DNA of 64,000 bases from NCBI GenBank assembly GCA_030148335.1, contig JASBTQ010000006.1, positions 62,001 to 126,000 on the forward strand, read 5' to 3'. Shown piece after piece: positions 54,917 through 62,717 of this stretch (the stretch's first letter is position 1; every line of letters begins with the position of its first letter). The DNA is from Allomuricauda sp. (lineage in GTDB: Bacteria; Bacteroidota; Bacteroidia; Flavobacteriales; Flavobacteriaceae). The notes under the pieces were generated by a model. That model had not been told where the DNA came from and made no database searches. It worked only from the letters and a program-made list of their open reading frames with translations. The position numbers and the translations under genes are program-made.

Positions 54917-54960
54917 CTAAATTAGGATGATGGATGGGGATTTGAAATGATCTGGATCAC
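54917..54960 (-). promoter_or_regulatory. FNR-like site and leftward promoter toward the hairpin-rich segment and DUF302
   Basis: ATGAT-CTGG-ATCAC (54947-54960), 22 bases, then TAATTTAG (54917-54924, minus strand). Rightward, the same distance gives no box, so the leftward reading is preferred. Confidence 0.65.
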
Positions 54961-55092
54961 CTAGGTTATTTTTTTACATTTTTTTGGTACTTGGATGATT
55001 GGGATCGGGCTGGATGTATGCATGGAAGACTTATTTGGTGGGTTTCCATATCATTTTCAATGGTTTTGAAGAGCGGGAATATAAAAAGTAGG

Positions 55093-55136
55093 GTGATTGG
55101 GATCATTGTGCAAGGGGCTTACGGCCCCTAATTTTA
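55093..55136 (+). promoter_or_regulatory. FNR-like site and promoter of the PepSY-like/dodecin operon
   Basis: GTGAT-TGGG-ATCAT (55093-55106), 22 bases, then TAATTTTA (55129-55136). The gene starts 74 bases later. Confidence 0.75.
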
Positions 55137-55210
55137 TAATCATAAATGGGGCAGGTCCCTACATAAACCTACCCTTGAGTTTTGATCTATTAACAAAAAC
55201 ACTACAAATC

Positions 55211-55720
55211 ATGAAAAAACTCCTATTCAGTTTATTGGCATTGGGATTTGCCATTCCGATGCAATCGCAGGACATCAAGACACAGGAATTGTCCGAGGTG
55301 GTCGTGTATGCGACCAATTACAAGTATTTGAACAGCATCGATACGGAGGAAGAAGCTTCGATACCCGTGGAAATGCTGCGAAGAAAAGTGGCCGCCTTTG
55401 ATGTAAAGGGGTCCGAATTCTATCAGGACGACTATGATGTGTACAACATCAATTTCTTTATTCCGGAAGGTAAGATATTGGCCGCCTATGACAGGGATGG
55501 CAAGATCATCCGTACCGCGGAAAGGTTCAAGGACATCAATTTGCCCCTCCCCGTAAAAGAGGCCATTCTGGACCGATTCCCCGAATGGACCATTACCAAG
55601 GATATTTATTTGGTAAACTATCATGATGAAAAAGGAATCAAAAAAAGCTACAAGCTGAAATTGGAAAACGGGGATAAGATGGTACGGGTCAAGTTGGATG
55701 AAACTGGGAATTTCCTTTAG
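55211..55720 (+). CDS. Secreted PepSY-like (BLIP-type) protein
   Basis: 169 residues from the ATG at 55211; signal peptide LLFSLLALGFAIPMQSQ. The C-terminal repeat unit PLPVKEAILDRFPEWTITKDIYLV...KKSYKLKLENGDKMVRVKLDETG matches PepSY-like/beta-lactamase-inhibitor-like modules common in Bacteroidetes. The N-terminal half is unassigned. Operon with dodecin 48 bases downstream. Confidence 0.8.
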   Translation: MKKLLFSLLALGFAIPMQSQDIKTQELSEVVVYATNYKYLNSIDTEEEASIPVEMLRRKVAAFDVKGSEFYQDDYDVYNINFFIPEGKILAAYDRDGKIIRTAERFKDINLPLPVKEAILDRFPEWTITKDIYLVNYHDEKGIKKSYKLKLENGDKMVRVKLDETGNFL

Positions 55721-55768
55721 AAAGAAAGCGCGTTGTCAACTAATTTCTAATCCATAAATTTTAAGGTC

Positions 55769-55975
55769 ATGTCAGTATTGAAAGTCATCGAAATCTTGGG
55801 GAACTCCACAGTAAGTTTTGAAGATGCCGTGAGGAACATCGTAAAGGAGGCATCAAAAACGGTAAGGAACATCAAATCCGTCTATGTAAAGGATATGCAG
55901 GTCTGTGTAAAGGATAACAAAATTTCCGAATACCGGGTCAATGCCAAAGTAACCTTTGGAATCGATGGGGATTGA
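55769..55975 (+). CDS. Dodecin family flavin-binding protein
   Basis: 68 residues, normal for dodecin. SVLKVIEILGNSTVSFEDAV, then KTVRNIKSVYVKDMQV and the ending YRVNAKVTFGID follow the beta-alpha-beta-beta pattern. Dodecins form hollow dodecamers that store flavin (or CoA). The conserved Trp of archaeal dodecin is absent. It matches the flavin theme of the island. Confidence 0.9.
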   Translation: MSVLKVIEILGNSTVSFEDAVRNIVKEASKTVRNIKSVYVKDMQVCVKDNKISEYRVNAKVTFGIDGD

Positions 55976-56081
55976 TTCCCTTGCAAATCCGGTTGTGTAA
56001 CATGGCCTGGACGACGCGTTCGTTTTCAGGCCATTTTTTTTGGACTGGCCCACATCCACATGGTGTTAAAATATGCCACGG

Positions 56082-56125
56082 TTGATCTGCATCATTGTGG
56101 ACCAGGGATTCACCCGTTAACTTCC
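56082..56125 (+). promoter_or_regulatory. FNR-like site and promoter of the methyltransferase/archease operon
   Basis: TTGAT-CTGC-ATCAT (56082-56095), 22 bases, then TAACTTCC (56118-56125). This places transcription start after 56125 and excludes the longer methyltransferase frame from 56060. Confidence 0.78.
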
Positions 56126-56143
56126 GTTGAAAAAGATGGAATC

Positions 56144-56779
56144 ATGGCAATGGAACTGTTTGATGAGCATGTGGCCGAATATGAACAATGGTACGACGAC
56201 CACGCCGAGGTCTATCAGTCCGAGGTATTGGCCCTGCAGGAGCAATTTTTGGAGCTGCCCCAAAATATCAGGGGCATTGAGGTCGGTCTGGGCACAGGAA
56301 GGTTCTCCGAGCCCTTGGGGATCAAGGAAGGGATAGAACCCTCGCTTGAAATGGCAAAAAGGGCCTTTGATAGAGGGGTAGAGGTGATGAAGGGAAAGGC
56401 CGAACATCTTCCCTATGCCGCCATGCAGTTTGATTTTGTGCTCATGGTCACCATCTGTCACTTCAGGGATTTTAAAAAGGCCCTTTCCGAAGCCCACAGG
56501 GTGCTAAAGCCTAATGGGTTTGTCATTATAGGCTTTTTGGATAAAGACCAAAGTATCGCAAAATCCTATATGGTCAAGCGCCATAAAAGCAACTTTTATA
56601 AAAACGCCAATTTTTATTCGGTAAATGAAGTGGAACAGTTGCTCAAAAATACAGGGTTCAAGGGCATAAAGTATAACCAGACCCTTTTTGGGGATCTTGG
56701 GGATATCAAGGAAGTACAAGTCCCAAAACCAGGGCATGGTATGGGATCTTTTGTAACCGTAAAGGCCATAAAGGGATGA
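56144..56779 (+). CDS. Class I SAM-dependent methyltransferase
   Basis: 211 residues from ATG 56144 (a second ATG is two codons later). Methyltransf_11 motifs: GIEVGLGTGRFSEPLGI (motif I), GIEPSLEMAKRAFDRGV, GKAEHLPYAAMQFDFVLMV, ALSEAHRVLKPNGFVIIGF. Substrate unknown. It overlaps the archease gene by ATGA. Confidence 0.9.
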   Translation: MAMELFDEHVAEYEQWYDDHAEVYQSEVLALQEQFLELPQNIRGIEVGLGTGRFSEPLGIKEGIEPSLEMAKRAFDRGVEVMKGKAEHLPYAAMQFDFVLMVTICHFRDFKKALSEAHRVLKPNGFVIIGFLDKDQSIAKSYMVKRHKSNFYKNANFYSVNEVEQLLKNTGFKGIKYNQTLFGDLGDIKEVQVPKPGHGMGSFVTVKAIKG

Positions 56780-57186
56780 TTGAATTGCTGAAACATACAG
56801 CTGATATTGAGATAAAGGTGCTGGCCCCTACACTTGCGGTGCTTTTTAAGGACAATCTCGGGATTATGAACGATGTCCTTAAAAAGGGGGGATGTGATGC
56901 TGTGGACCATTATGACTGTCTTATGGACCTTGAAGTCAATGCTGCGGACACCACCATTCTCTTGGTCGATTTTTTATCGGAAATCCTCTCTCTTAGCTAT
57001 GTTCAGAAGACCCTGTTCTGCAATGCCTATTTGTCCGAACTTTCAGAGCATAAGATCAGTGCCCGATTGTATGGAAAATGGATCGATGGCTTCGATGAGG
57101 AGATCAAAGCGGTCACCGCCCATGGGGCTTTTGCCGGAATGAACGGCAACGGCATGTGGGAAAGCCATATCATTTTTGACATTTAG
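56776..57186 (+). CDS. Archease-like protein
   Basis: 136 residues. Archease fold: start MIELLKHTADIEIKVLAPTL, the invariant-type HTAD motif, then LLVDFLSEILSLSY and AVTAHGA with a conserved His. Archease activates the tRNA/RNA ligase RtcB, but no rtcB is in the window. Coupled to the methyltransferase. Confidence 0.88.
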   Translation: MIELLKHTADIEIKVLAPTLAVLFKDNLGIMNDVLKKGGCDAVDHYDCLMDLEVNAADTTILLVDFLSEILSLSYVQKTLFCNAYLSELSEHKISARLYGKWIDGFDEEIKAVTAHGAFAGMNGNGMWESHIIFDI

Positions 57187-57272
57187 ACGAAAAAAATGGG
57201 AGGGGTATCCTGTTAGGATTTCATACCAATTTGGTAATATAGCAACACCCTTTGGAAAGGGTATGGCCGTGC

Positions 57273-57908
57273 TCATGGGTTGACCAACCGATTTGCTCCC
57301 TCAAATAGCTGGATGGCCTCAGCTTCGGATACCTGATCAAATTCTTCATAGAACTGTCCCACGGCCCGAAAATTATAAGGGGTCTCCAAGCAGATGACCT
57401 CGTTGATGAATTCGGAAGCTTCCAAATTCTGTACTGCTCCGTGTGGGGCCACGGGAATGGCCACGATGGTTTTTTTGGGGTGCTGTGCATGGACCAGTTG
57501 TGCGGTCACCTTTAGGGTATTTCCTGTGGCCACCCCATCATCCACTATGATGATGGTCTTGTTCTTTAAGGGAACAGGGGGCCTGTCCTTATAGTATTGG
57601 CCATACCTTTGACGGAGTATGTTACGGATACGCTCGGTTTCTTCGACAATATACTTTTTCGGGATTCCTATGTCGTCCTTGAGGACGCTGTTTTCCAAAC
57701 TGACCGCTCCTATGGCATATTCCTTATTGAAAGGGTGGCCTATTTTCTTTGAAAGGGCCACATCCAAAGGGGCCTTCAAGGCCTTGGCGATGATGGCGCC
57801 CAATGGAAGCCCCCCCTTGGGTATGGCAAGGACCACCACATTTTCGTCTTTGAATTGCTTGAGCCGATCTGCCAATTGCAGTGCGGCATCTGTTCTATCC
57901 TTAAACAT
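57273..57908 (-). CDS. Phosphoribosyltransferase domain protein
   Basis: 211 residues from ATG 57908. PRPP-binding signature IIIVDDGVATGNTLKVT; an N-terminal LAIPKGGLPLGAIIAKAL and KIGHPFNKEYAIGAV region and a flexible FNKEYAI loop are typical of the PRTase family paired with alpha/beta hydrolases in stress clusters. It overlaps the upstream hydrolase by 8 bases. Substrate unknown. Confidence 0.9.
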   Translation of the reverse strand: MFKDRTDAALQLADRLKQFKDENVVVLAIPKGGLPLGAIIAKALKAPLDVALSKKIGHPFNKEYAIGAVSLENSVLKDDIGIPKKYIVEETERIRNILRQRYGQYYKDRPPVPLKNKTIIIVDDGVATGNTLKVTAQLVHAQHPKKTIVAIPVAPHGAVQNLEASEFINEVICLETPYNFRAVGQFYEEFDQVSEAEAIQLFEGANRLVNP

Positions 57909-58563
57909 TTTTTCGTGATTTTTCCAACCATTTGAGGAACCAATTAGCGGAAATCTCGGCAACTTCCCTCAACTTGCCGGGTTCCTCGAACAGGTGTCCG
58001 GCATTGGGGATGATGTCCAGTTCCTTTATACATGCCAATGCATCATAGGCTTTTTGGTTCAGTTTGATGACATCGGTGTCCCAAGAACCTACGATCAAAA
58101 GGGTCGGGGCCTTGACCCGATCAAGTTCGTTTAGGGCAAGGTCAGGCCTCCCGCCCCTGGAAACCACCGCTTTGATCCCGCTCCCTAAAAAGGCAGCGGC
58201 CCTAAGGGCCGAAGCAGCACCCGTGCTGGCACCAAAATACCCAATGGGCAATTCTTGGGCCAACTTTTGCCTTTGTATCCATTGGGTCGTTTCGATAAGC
58301 CTCTGGGTGAGTTTATCCATATCGAATCGATTTTCATATATCCGGTCTTCCATTTCCGTCAATAGGTCGAACAGCAAAGTGGCCATCCCCATTTGTTGTA
58401 ATGTGTTGGCAACATAGTTGTTGCGGGGACTCTTGCGGCTACTGCCACTTCCATGGGAGAAAATGACAAGACCAGTGGCATTTGAAGGTATTTTCAGGGA
58501 ACCCTCCAAAACAACATCTTTAAGCGCAATGTGCACCAAGGTATCCTGTTCGTCCAGTATCAT
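57901..58563 (-). CDS. Dienelactone-hydrolase-type alpha/beta hydrolase
   Basis: 220 residues from ATG 58563. GLVIFSHGSGSSRKSPRNN carries the oxyanion region, the nucleophile elbow is YFGASTGAASAL (Ser), the Asp follows in LLIVGSWDTDVI, and the His in NAGHLFEEPG. The extra N-terminal residues in the longer frame to 58629 are unlikely because the promoter maps at 58664. Operon with the phosphoribosyltransferase. Confidence 0.9.
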   Translation of the reverse strand: MILDEQDTLVHIALKDVVLEGSLKIPSNATGLVIFSHGSGSSRKSPRNNYVANTLQQMGMATLLFDLLTEMEDRIYENRFDMDKLTQRLIETTQWIQRQKLAQELPIGYFGASTGAASALRAAAFLGSGIKAVVSRGGRPDLALNELDRVKAPTLLIVGSWDTDVIKLNQKAYDALACIKELDIIPNAGHLFEEPGKLREVAEISANWFLKWLEKSRKNV

Positions 58564-58663
58564 CCTATTTGAATTTATCTTGTTGCTCTGTCGATTGGCT
58601 AGGACACTGTGCCCCAAAACCAGAATCATCGGATGTTGATTTTTTCCATCGTTATATGGACCA

Positions 58664-58707
58664 TGAAATTAGGCGAAGGACAATACCTGGCCAATGATGG
58701 TCGTCAC
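58664..58707 (-). promoter_or_regulatory. FNR-like site and leftward promoter of the hydrolase/PRTase operon
   Basis: ATGAT-GGTC-GTCAC (58694-58707), 22 bases, then TAATTTCA (58664-58671, minus strand). Confidence 0.78.
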
Positions 58708-58726
58708 CGATCTAAGGGCTTTCCCG

Positions 58727-58770
58727 ATGATCAAGATCATTTCAGGGAGATATCCCGCCCATTACCTTTA
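58727..58770 (+). promoter_or_regulatory. FNR-like site and rightward promoter of the small-protein genes
   Basis: ATGAT-CAAG-ATCAT (58727-58740), 22 bases, then TACCTTTA (58763-58770). It lies 19 bases from the leftward site, so the divergent operons each have their own site. Confidence 0.82.
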
Positions 58771-58792
58771 TGCGAAGAACATTCTTAAAGTC

Positions 58793-58900
58793 ATGGAGCA
58801 ACAAAATTGGTTGTTGGACATCGATGGGAGTCCCAATAATGGACAATCAACGCATATCAAGAAAAGTGTAGCACCATCAACTATCGGACTGAACCTATGA
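58793..58900 (+). CDS. 35-residue small protein or leader peptide
   Basis: Begins MEQQNWLLDIDGS and ends STIGLNL. The start is 22 bases after the promoter -7 box, like other genes of the island, and the stop overlaps the next ATG as ATGA. It is therefore the first frame on the transcript and coupled to the 81-residue gene. No motif recognised. Confidence 0.5.
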   Translation: MEQQNWLLDIDGSPNNGQSTHIKKSVAPSTIGLNL

Positions 58901-59142
58901 AAGAACTGAATTCCATCCTGGGAAAGATCATGGAATTGACCAATACCATGGAAACGGAACATCCCGAGTTGTACCAATTTCTGGACGAGGATCCCCTGAC
59001 CCTTCCATTGAGCCCACGTCCCGAGGTAAACAAAGAGACGCTTGAGGATTACCTGCAAAGTTTACAACAACTTTTGGAGCATCATCTGGAAACCCACATC
59101 AATGGAAAGGGACCGGTCCAAAGGAGGCACATTGAACCTTAG
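58897..59142 (+). CDS. 81-residue acidic protein of unknown function
   Basis: Predicted helical: LNSILGKIMELTNTMETEHPE, a Pro-rich middle TLPLSPRPEV and a second helix LEDYLQSLQQLLEHHLETH. Similar small proteins accompany DUF2267/Usp genes in flavobacteria; no function is known. Coupled to the upstream 35-residue frame. Confidence 0.75.
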   Translation: MKELNSILGKIMELTNTMETEHPELYQFLDEDPLTLPLSPRPEVNKETLEDYLQSLQQLLEHHLETHINGKGPVQRRHIEP

Positions 59143-59162
59143 AAGGGTAAGTTTGGCTTCCC

Positions 59163-59267
59163 ATGAAGGTATGGGCCAAGGAAGCCGAAAGACAGGAATC
59201 CGAATGGTCGACAATGGATAATGTGGATTTGGACAGAATTCCGATCAAGGATCGAAACAAAAACTGA
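59163..59267 (+). CDS. Possible 34-residue charged protein
   Basis: Frame MKVWAKEAERQESEWS... ending KDRNKN, located in the 137-base gap between two genes of the same operon. Codon use is like the neighbours, but no motif or strong start signal was seen. Confidence 0.4.
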   Translation: MKVWAKEAERQESEWSTMDNVDLDRIPIKDRNKN

Positions 59268-59279
59268 AAACTTGAAAAT

Positions 59280-59801
59280 ATGAGAACAAAATGGTATAAA
59301 GTAGTGGCTTGGATATTCATTGCCGTTGTGGTATTGTTTTTCTTGTTTGCCCTTTGGTACAAGTATAGGTATTCCATGGAACCCGTGGAGCCACATACCA
59401 TAAACTCCGAAACATTTGACAAAAAACTCTTGATCGCCGCACAGGGCAGCACTTTCAAGGATGCTTTGGTGAAAAATGTCATCGATCATTATAAAAATGA
59501 TTCTGTGTTCATTAAGGTCATCGATGTTGCCGACCTATCCAATGTAAACGATTCAGATTACAACGCCCTTTTGCTCTTGCACACATGGGAATATGGAAGG
59601 CCGCCCGAGTCGGTGGAAACATTCATAAAGGAACATAATGCCCATATCGACAAGATTGTAGTGGTCACAACTTCTGGGGAAGGCAGTAACCGTATGGAAG
59701 GGATTGATGGATTGGCTGGGGAGTCCATTATCGCAAATATGCCCAGATATACGGATTGGGTCATCATGAAGCTGGATTTGTTGTTATCCCAACGGAAATA
59801 A
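59280..59801 (+). CDS. Membrane-anchored flavodoxin-like protein
   Basis: 173 residues. One N-terminal transmembrane helix (about 9-30, VVAWIFIAVVVLFFLFALWY) followed by a flavodoxin-like alpha/beta domain: KLLIAAQGSTFKDALVKNV in place of the phosphate loop, NALLLLHTWEYGRPPESVETF, and KIVVVTTSGEG. The phosphate loop is altered (AAQGST), so FMN binding is uncertain. Two bases before the phosphatidyltransferase gene. Confidence 0.78.
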   Translation: MRTKWYKVVAWIFIAVVVLFFLFALWYKYRYSMEPVEPHTINSETFDKKLLIAAQGSTFKDALVKNVIDHYKNDSVFIKVIDVADLSNVNDSDYNALLLLHTWEYGRPPESVETFIKEHNAHIDKIVVVTTSGEGSNRMEGIDGLAGESIIANMPRYTDWVIMKLDLLLSQRK

Positions 59802-59803
59802 CC

Positions 59804-60394
59804 ATGTATAGTTTAAAAAAACTAAATATTGCCGATTGGTTCTCCTTTTATCGAATGGTGGCAGCGCCTTTTTTGCTGGTGATGATCTGGTTGGAGGAGA
59901 GGTGGGTGTTCACCTGGTTTTTGCTTTTTAGTTTTATGAGCGATGCCATTGATGGATTCCTTGCCAGAAAACTCAAGATCAGCAGTGCTCGCGGGTCACA
60001 ATTGGACTCTCTTGGGGACCAGATAACCCTTGTCATTGGGGTGATAGGACTTTGGGTATTTGAAAAAACATTCATTCAGGAAAACTTGGTGCTCATTGTC
60101 TTGGCCTTCATACCCTATTTCGCACAACTGCTCATTGCGTTCAAAAAGTATGGTAGGGCAACTGCATTTCATACCTATTTGGCCAAAATATCCGCAATGG
60201 TACAGTCGGTTTTTATCATCTGGACTCTTTTTTTTGGACCCGTGGATGGGTTGTTCCACACGATGATAGTCATCGGAATTTTGGAAACCTTGGAAGAAAT
60301 CACCCTTATTTTCATGTACAAGCGATGGGTCAGTGATGTAAAAGGGATCTATTGGGCCCTAAAGGACACGGAAAGAAAGAACACCAAAAACTAA
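59804..60394 (+). CDS. CDP-alcohol phosphatidyltransferase family protein
   Basis: 196 residues, six hydrophobic helices. The CDP-OH-P signature D-G-x2-A-R-x8-G-x3-D-x3-D is read in DGFLARKLKISSARGSQLDSLGDQ positions about 45-68. It transfers a phosphatidyl group from CDP-diacylglycerol to an alcohol (e.g. phosphatidylglycerophosphate synthesis); substrate undetermined. Upstream frame from 59756 overlaps the flavodoxin-like gene and is dropped. Confidence 0.88.
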   Translation: MYSLKKLNIADWFSFYRMVAAPFLLVMIWLEERWVFTWFLLFSFMSDAIDGFLARKLKISSARGSQLDSLGDQITLVIGVIGLWVFEKTFIQENLVLIVLAFIPYFAQLLIAFKKYGRATAFHTYLAKISAMVQSVFIIWTLFFGPVDGLFHTMIVIGILETLEEITLIFMYKRWVSDVKGIYWALKDTERKNTKN

Positions 60395-60454
60395 AAGGGA
60401 GTATTGTTATGGTAGTTATGGTCATCGGAAATAGCCGTGGGCAAAAAAGGGTAA

Positions 60455-60498
60455 ATGATTTGTGTCATTGCATCCCTTGGGCACAAGGCATAGATTTG
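60455..60498 (+). promoter_or_regulatory. FNR-like site and promoter of the small protein/ADH operon
   Basis: ATGAT-TTGT-GTCAT (60455-60468), 22 bases, then the perfect -7 box TAGATTTG (60491-60498). Small gene starts at 60528. Confidence 0.9.
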
Positions 60499-60527
60499 GA
60501 TTGCCAAACCATTAAATTTCCAATACG

Positions 60528-60683
60528 ATGAAACTCAACAAAGCTTGGCACCTTAGTCATAAAATGCCCGCGAATGCCACTTTGGATCAACGGATCGAGT
60601 GGCATTTGGACCATCAGAAAAATTGTGGATGCAGGGATATTCCAGAGAAACTGAAGTTGGAAATAATGAAAAGGGGCCTGTGA
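60528..60683 (+). CDS. 51-residue small protein with CGC motif
   Basis: MKLNKAWHLSHKMP, then TLDQRIEWHLDHQKNCGCR and a basic helical end. Reminiscent of a small conserved protein of flavobacteria, but I cannot confirm that here. The His/Cys cluster (WH, H, H, CGC) could bind metal. Promoter geometry (29 bases from -7 box to ATG) supports it as a real gene; it is 21 bases upstream of the ADH. Confidence 0.75.
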   Translation: MKLNKAWHLSHKMPANATLDQRIEWHLDHQKNCGCRDIPEKLKLEIMKRGL

Positions 60684-60704
60684 ACCATATCCAAGTATGA
60701 TACA

Positions 60705-61733
60705 ATGAGAGCAATGGTCCTCCATCGAACCGTTTCATTAAATGAAAACCGAAACCCTTTGGAGCTGACAGATGTTGCGATTCCCGAACCAAAGCCTGGC
60801 GAAATTCAGGTAAGGGTGTCGGTCTGTGGGGTCTGTCACACCGAGATCGATCAGATCGAGGGACGGATAACGAACATGAAGCTACCCGTGATTCCTGGGC
60901 ATCAAGTGGTTGGTACCGTGGCACGATTGGGAGAAGGGACCACAAGGTTCAACATTGGTGACAGAGTGGGAGTGGCTTGGATATTTTCCTCCTGTGGCCA
61001 CTGTAAGTTCTGCCTTAGGGGAAGAGAGAACCTATGCCATGAATTCAAGGCCACAGGAATGGATGTCAATGGGGGATATGCAGAGTACATGGTCGTGCCT
61101 GAAGAGTTTGCCCATCCTATCCCCGGATTTTTTACCGATGTGGAGGTCGCTCCCTTGCTATGTGCCGGTGCCATCGGTTACCGTTCCTTGCGATTGGCCG
61201 GCATTACAGACGGTGATCGGCTGGGGCTAACTGGTTTTGGTGCCTCTGCACATCTGGTACTAAAGCTGGTACGTTACCTATATCCAAAAATAGAAGTGTG
61301 GGTGTTCGCCAGGGAAGAAAAAGAACGCAGGTTTGCCTTGGGACTGGGAGCCGTTTGGGCAGGGGACACCAGTGAAGGAGCTCCCAAAAAAATGGACGCC
61401 ATCATCGATACCACCCCCGTTTGGAAACCCGTTGTGGAGGCCCTTGGAAACCTTGAAAGGGGAGGGAGGCTGATCATCAATGCCATTAGAAAGGAAAACA
61501 GGGACCAGGAATACCTCCAAAGGTTATCCTATCATGACCATCTCTGGATGGAAAAAGAGATCAAATCGGTGGCCAACATTACCAGAAAGGATGTTTTGGA
61601 GTTTTTGGACCTTGCGGCAAAAGCCCAGATCAAGCCGGAAGTCCAGACGTTTTACCTGGAGGATGCCAACAGGGCCCTACTGGAAATAAAGGAAAAACAT
61701 ATCAAGGGGGCCAAGGTCCTGAAAATAATTTGA
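60705..61733 (+). CDS. Zinc-dependent alcohol dehydrogenase (MDR superfamily)
   Basis: 342 residues. Catalytic zinc ligands in CGVCHTEIDQIEG and the GHQVVGTVARLGEG region; the structural zinc lobe CGHCKFCLRGRENLC is intact. The cofactor motif is GLTGFGASAHLVL (GxGxxA-like), the branch of AdhA/YahK-type enzymes. NAD(P)-linked alcohol/aldehyde interconversion, useful for redox balance under oxygen limitation. Confidence 0.92.
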   Translation: MRAMVLHRTVSLNENRNPLELTDVAIPEPKPGEIQVRVSVCGVCHTEIDQIEGRITNMKLPVIPGHQVVGTVARLGEGTTRFNIGDRVGVAWIFSSCGHCKFCLRGRENLCHEFKATGMDVNGGYAEYMVVPEEFAHPIPGFFTDVEVAPLLCAGAIGYRSLRLAGITDGDRLGLTGFGASAHLVLKLVRYLYPKIEVWVFAREEKERRFALGLGAVWAGDTSEGAPKKMDAIIDTTPVWKPVVEALGNLERGGRLIINAIRKENRDQEYLQRLSYHDHLWMEKEIKSVANITRKDVLEFLDLAAKAQIKPEVQTFYLEDANRALLEIKEKHIKGAKVLKII

Positions 61734-61876
61734 AGTGTTGTTAACCCAGGGGTTCGCATTTAGTGAAAAGGGCAGGAAGCTAATATGGACTCCCTTTCAT
61801 GATCATGTTTCATCCCTTGTTTCACGCGATGGGACCAAGGATGATTTCCCGGTCATGGTAAACTTTTCCCCAAGGA

Positions 61877-61920
61877 ATGATCGAGATCATTTCCATTACC
61901 TGGCTGCTGTCATACATTAC
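61877..61920 (+). promoter_or_regulatory. FNR-like site and promoter of the 61967 lipoprotein
   Basis: ATGAT-CGAG-ATCAT (61877-61890), a perfect palindrome, 22 bases, then TACATTAC (61913-61920). Confidence 0.78.
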
Positions 61921-61966
61921 ATTGATATAAATTCTTGAAACAAAACCTTTTATAAATGGAATCGTT

Positions 61967-62605
61967 ATGAAAAAAATACTTCTTTCCCTCACTTGTTTTT
62001 GGGTGATGTCCTGTTCCAGTACCCGATTTGTCGACAGTTGGAAAAATAGGGAAATCACATCCTTTGATCCAAAAAAACTCTTGGTCGTGGGAATGACGGA
62101 CAACTTGACGGCCCGGAGAATTTTTGAGGAAGAGCTTCGCCTGGCCTTTGTCCAAAGGGGGATCAATGCCCATGAAAGCACCGGAATCATTGATAGGGAG
62201 TTTACCGATACGGAGCGGAGCATGGAAGAGATAGATGAAATGACCCAAAGGCTGGTGGACCAAGGCTTCGATGCTGTGGTCATAACAGCGGTAAAAGGGG
62301 TGGATGATAAGGTCAATTACCGTTCAGGTTATTACGATGTAAGCTATCGATGGTACCGTTTTGGACGATATTGGTATGCTTATCAGGATGTATACCACAC
62401 CCCGGGCTATTACTCCAATTATAAGGTCTATCATGTAGAAACGGCCGTATACCATCTTACTACGGATGAAAACCGTTCCTTGGTGTGGGTGGGCTCCTTT
62501 GATATTGTCGACCCCAATGACATTACCTCAGCGGTCGATGATTATGTGGCCAGGATCATTGAACAAATGGAACGGGAACATGTAATGGATATAATGATTA
62601 AATGA
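61967..62605 (+). CDS. Lipoprotein, DUF4136-like
   Basis: 212 residues. Lipobox in FWVMSCSSTRFVDSW. The first half has KLLVVGMTDNLTARRIFEEEL and MTQRLVDQGFDAVVITAV, resembling DUF4136/LptE-like envelope lipoproteins. The Tyr-rich centre (RSGYYDVSYRWYRFGRYWYAYQ region) is unusual. FNR-like promoter upstream. Function unknown. Confidence 0.78.
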   Translation: MKKILLSLTCFWVMSCSSTRFVDSWKNREITSFDPKKLLVVGMTDNLTARRIFEEELRLAFVQRGINAHESTGIIDREFTDTERSMEEIDEMTQRLVDQGFDAVVITAVKGVDDKVNYRSGYYDVSYRWYRFGRYWYAYQDVYHTPGYYSNYKVYHVETAVYHLTTDENRSLVWVGSFDIVDPNDITSAVDDYVARIIEQMEREHVMDIMIK

Positions 62606-62717
62606 GTCCAGGACAGAGCTCGTATCCTTCGTGCGCCCATAACATATACGCTGGCAATTGCAGCTTGATGGCCCTTGTACCCATCAATACACCTTTCATT
62701 TCAATGGAATTCAAAGG

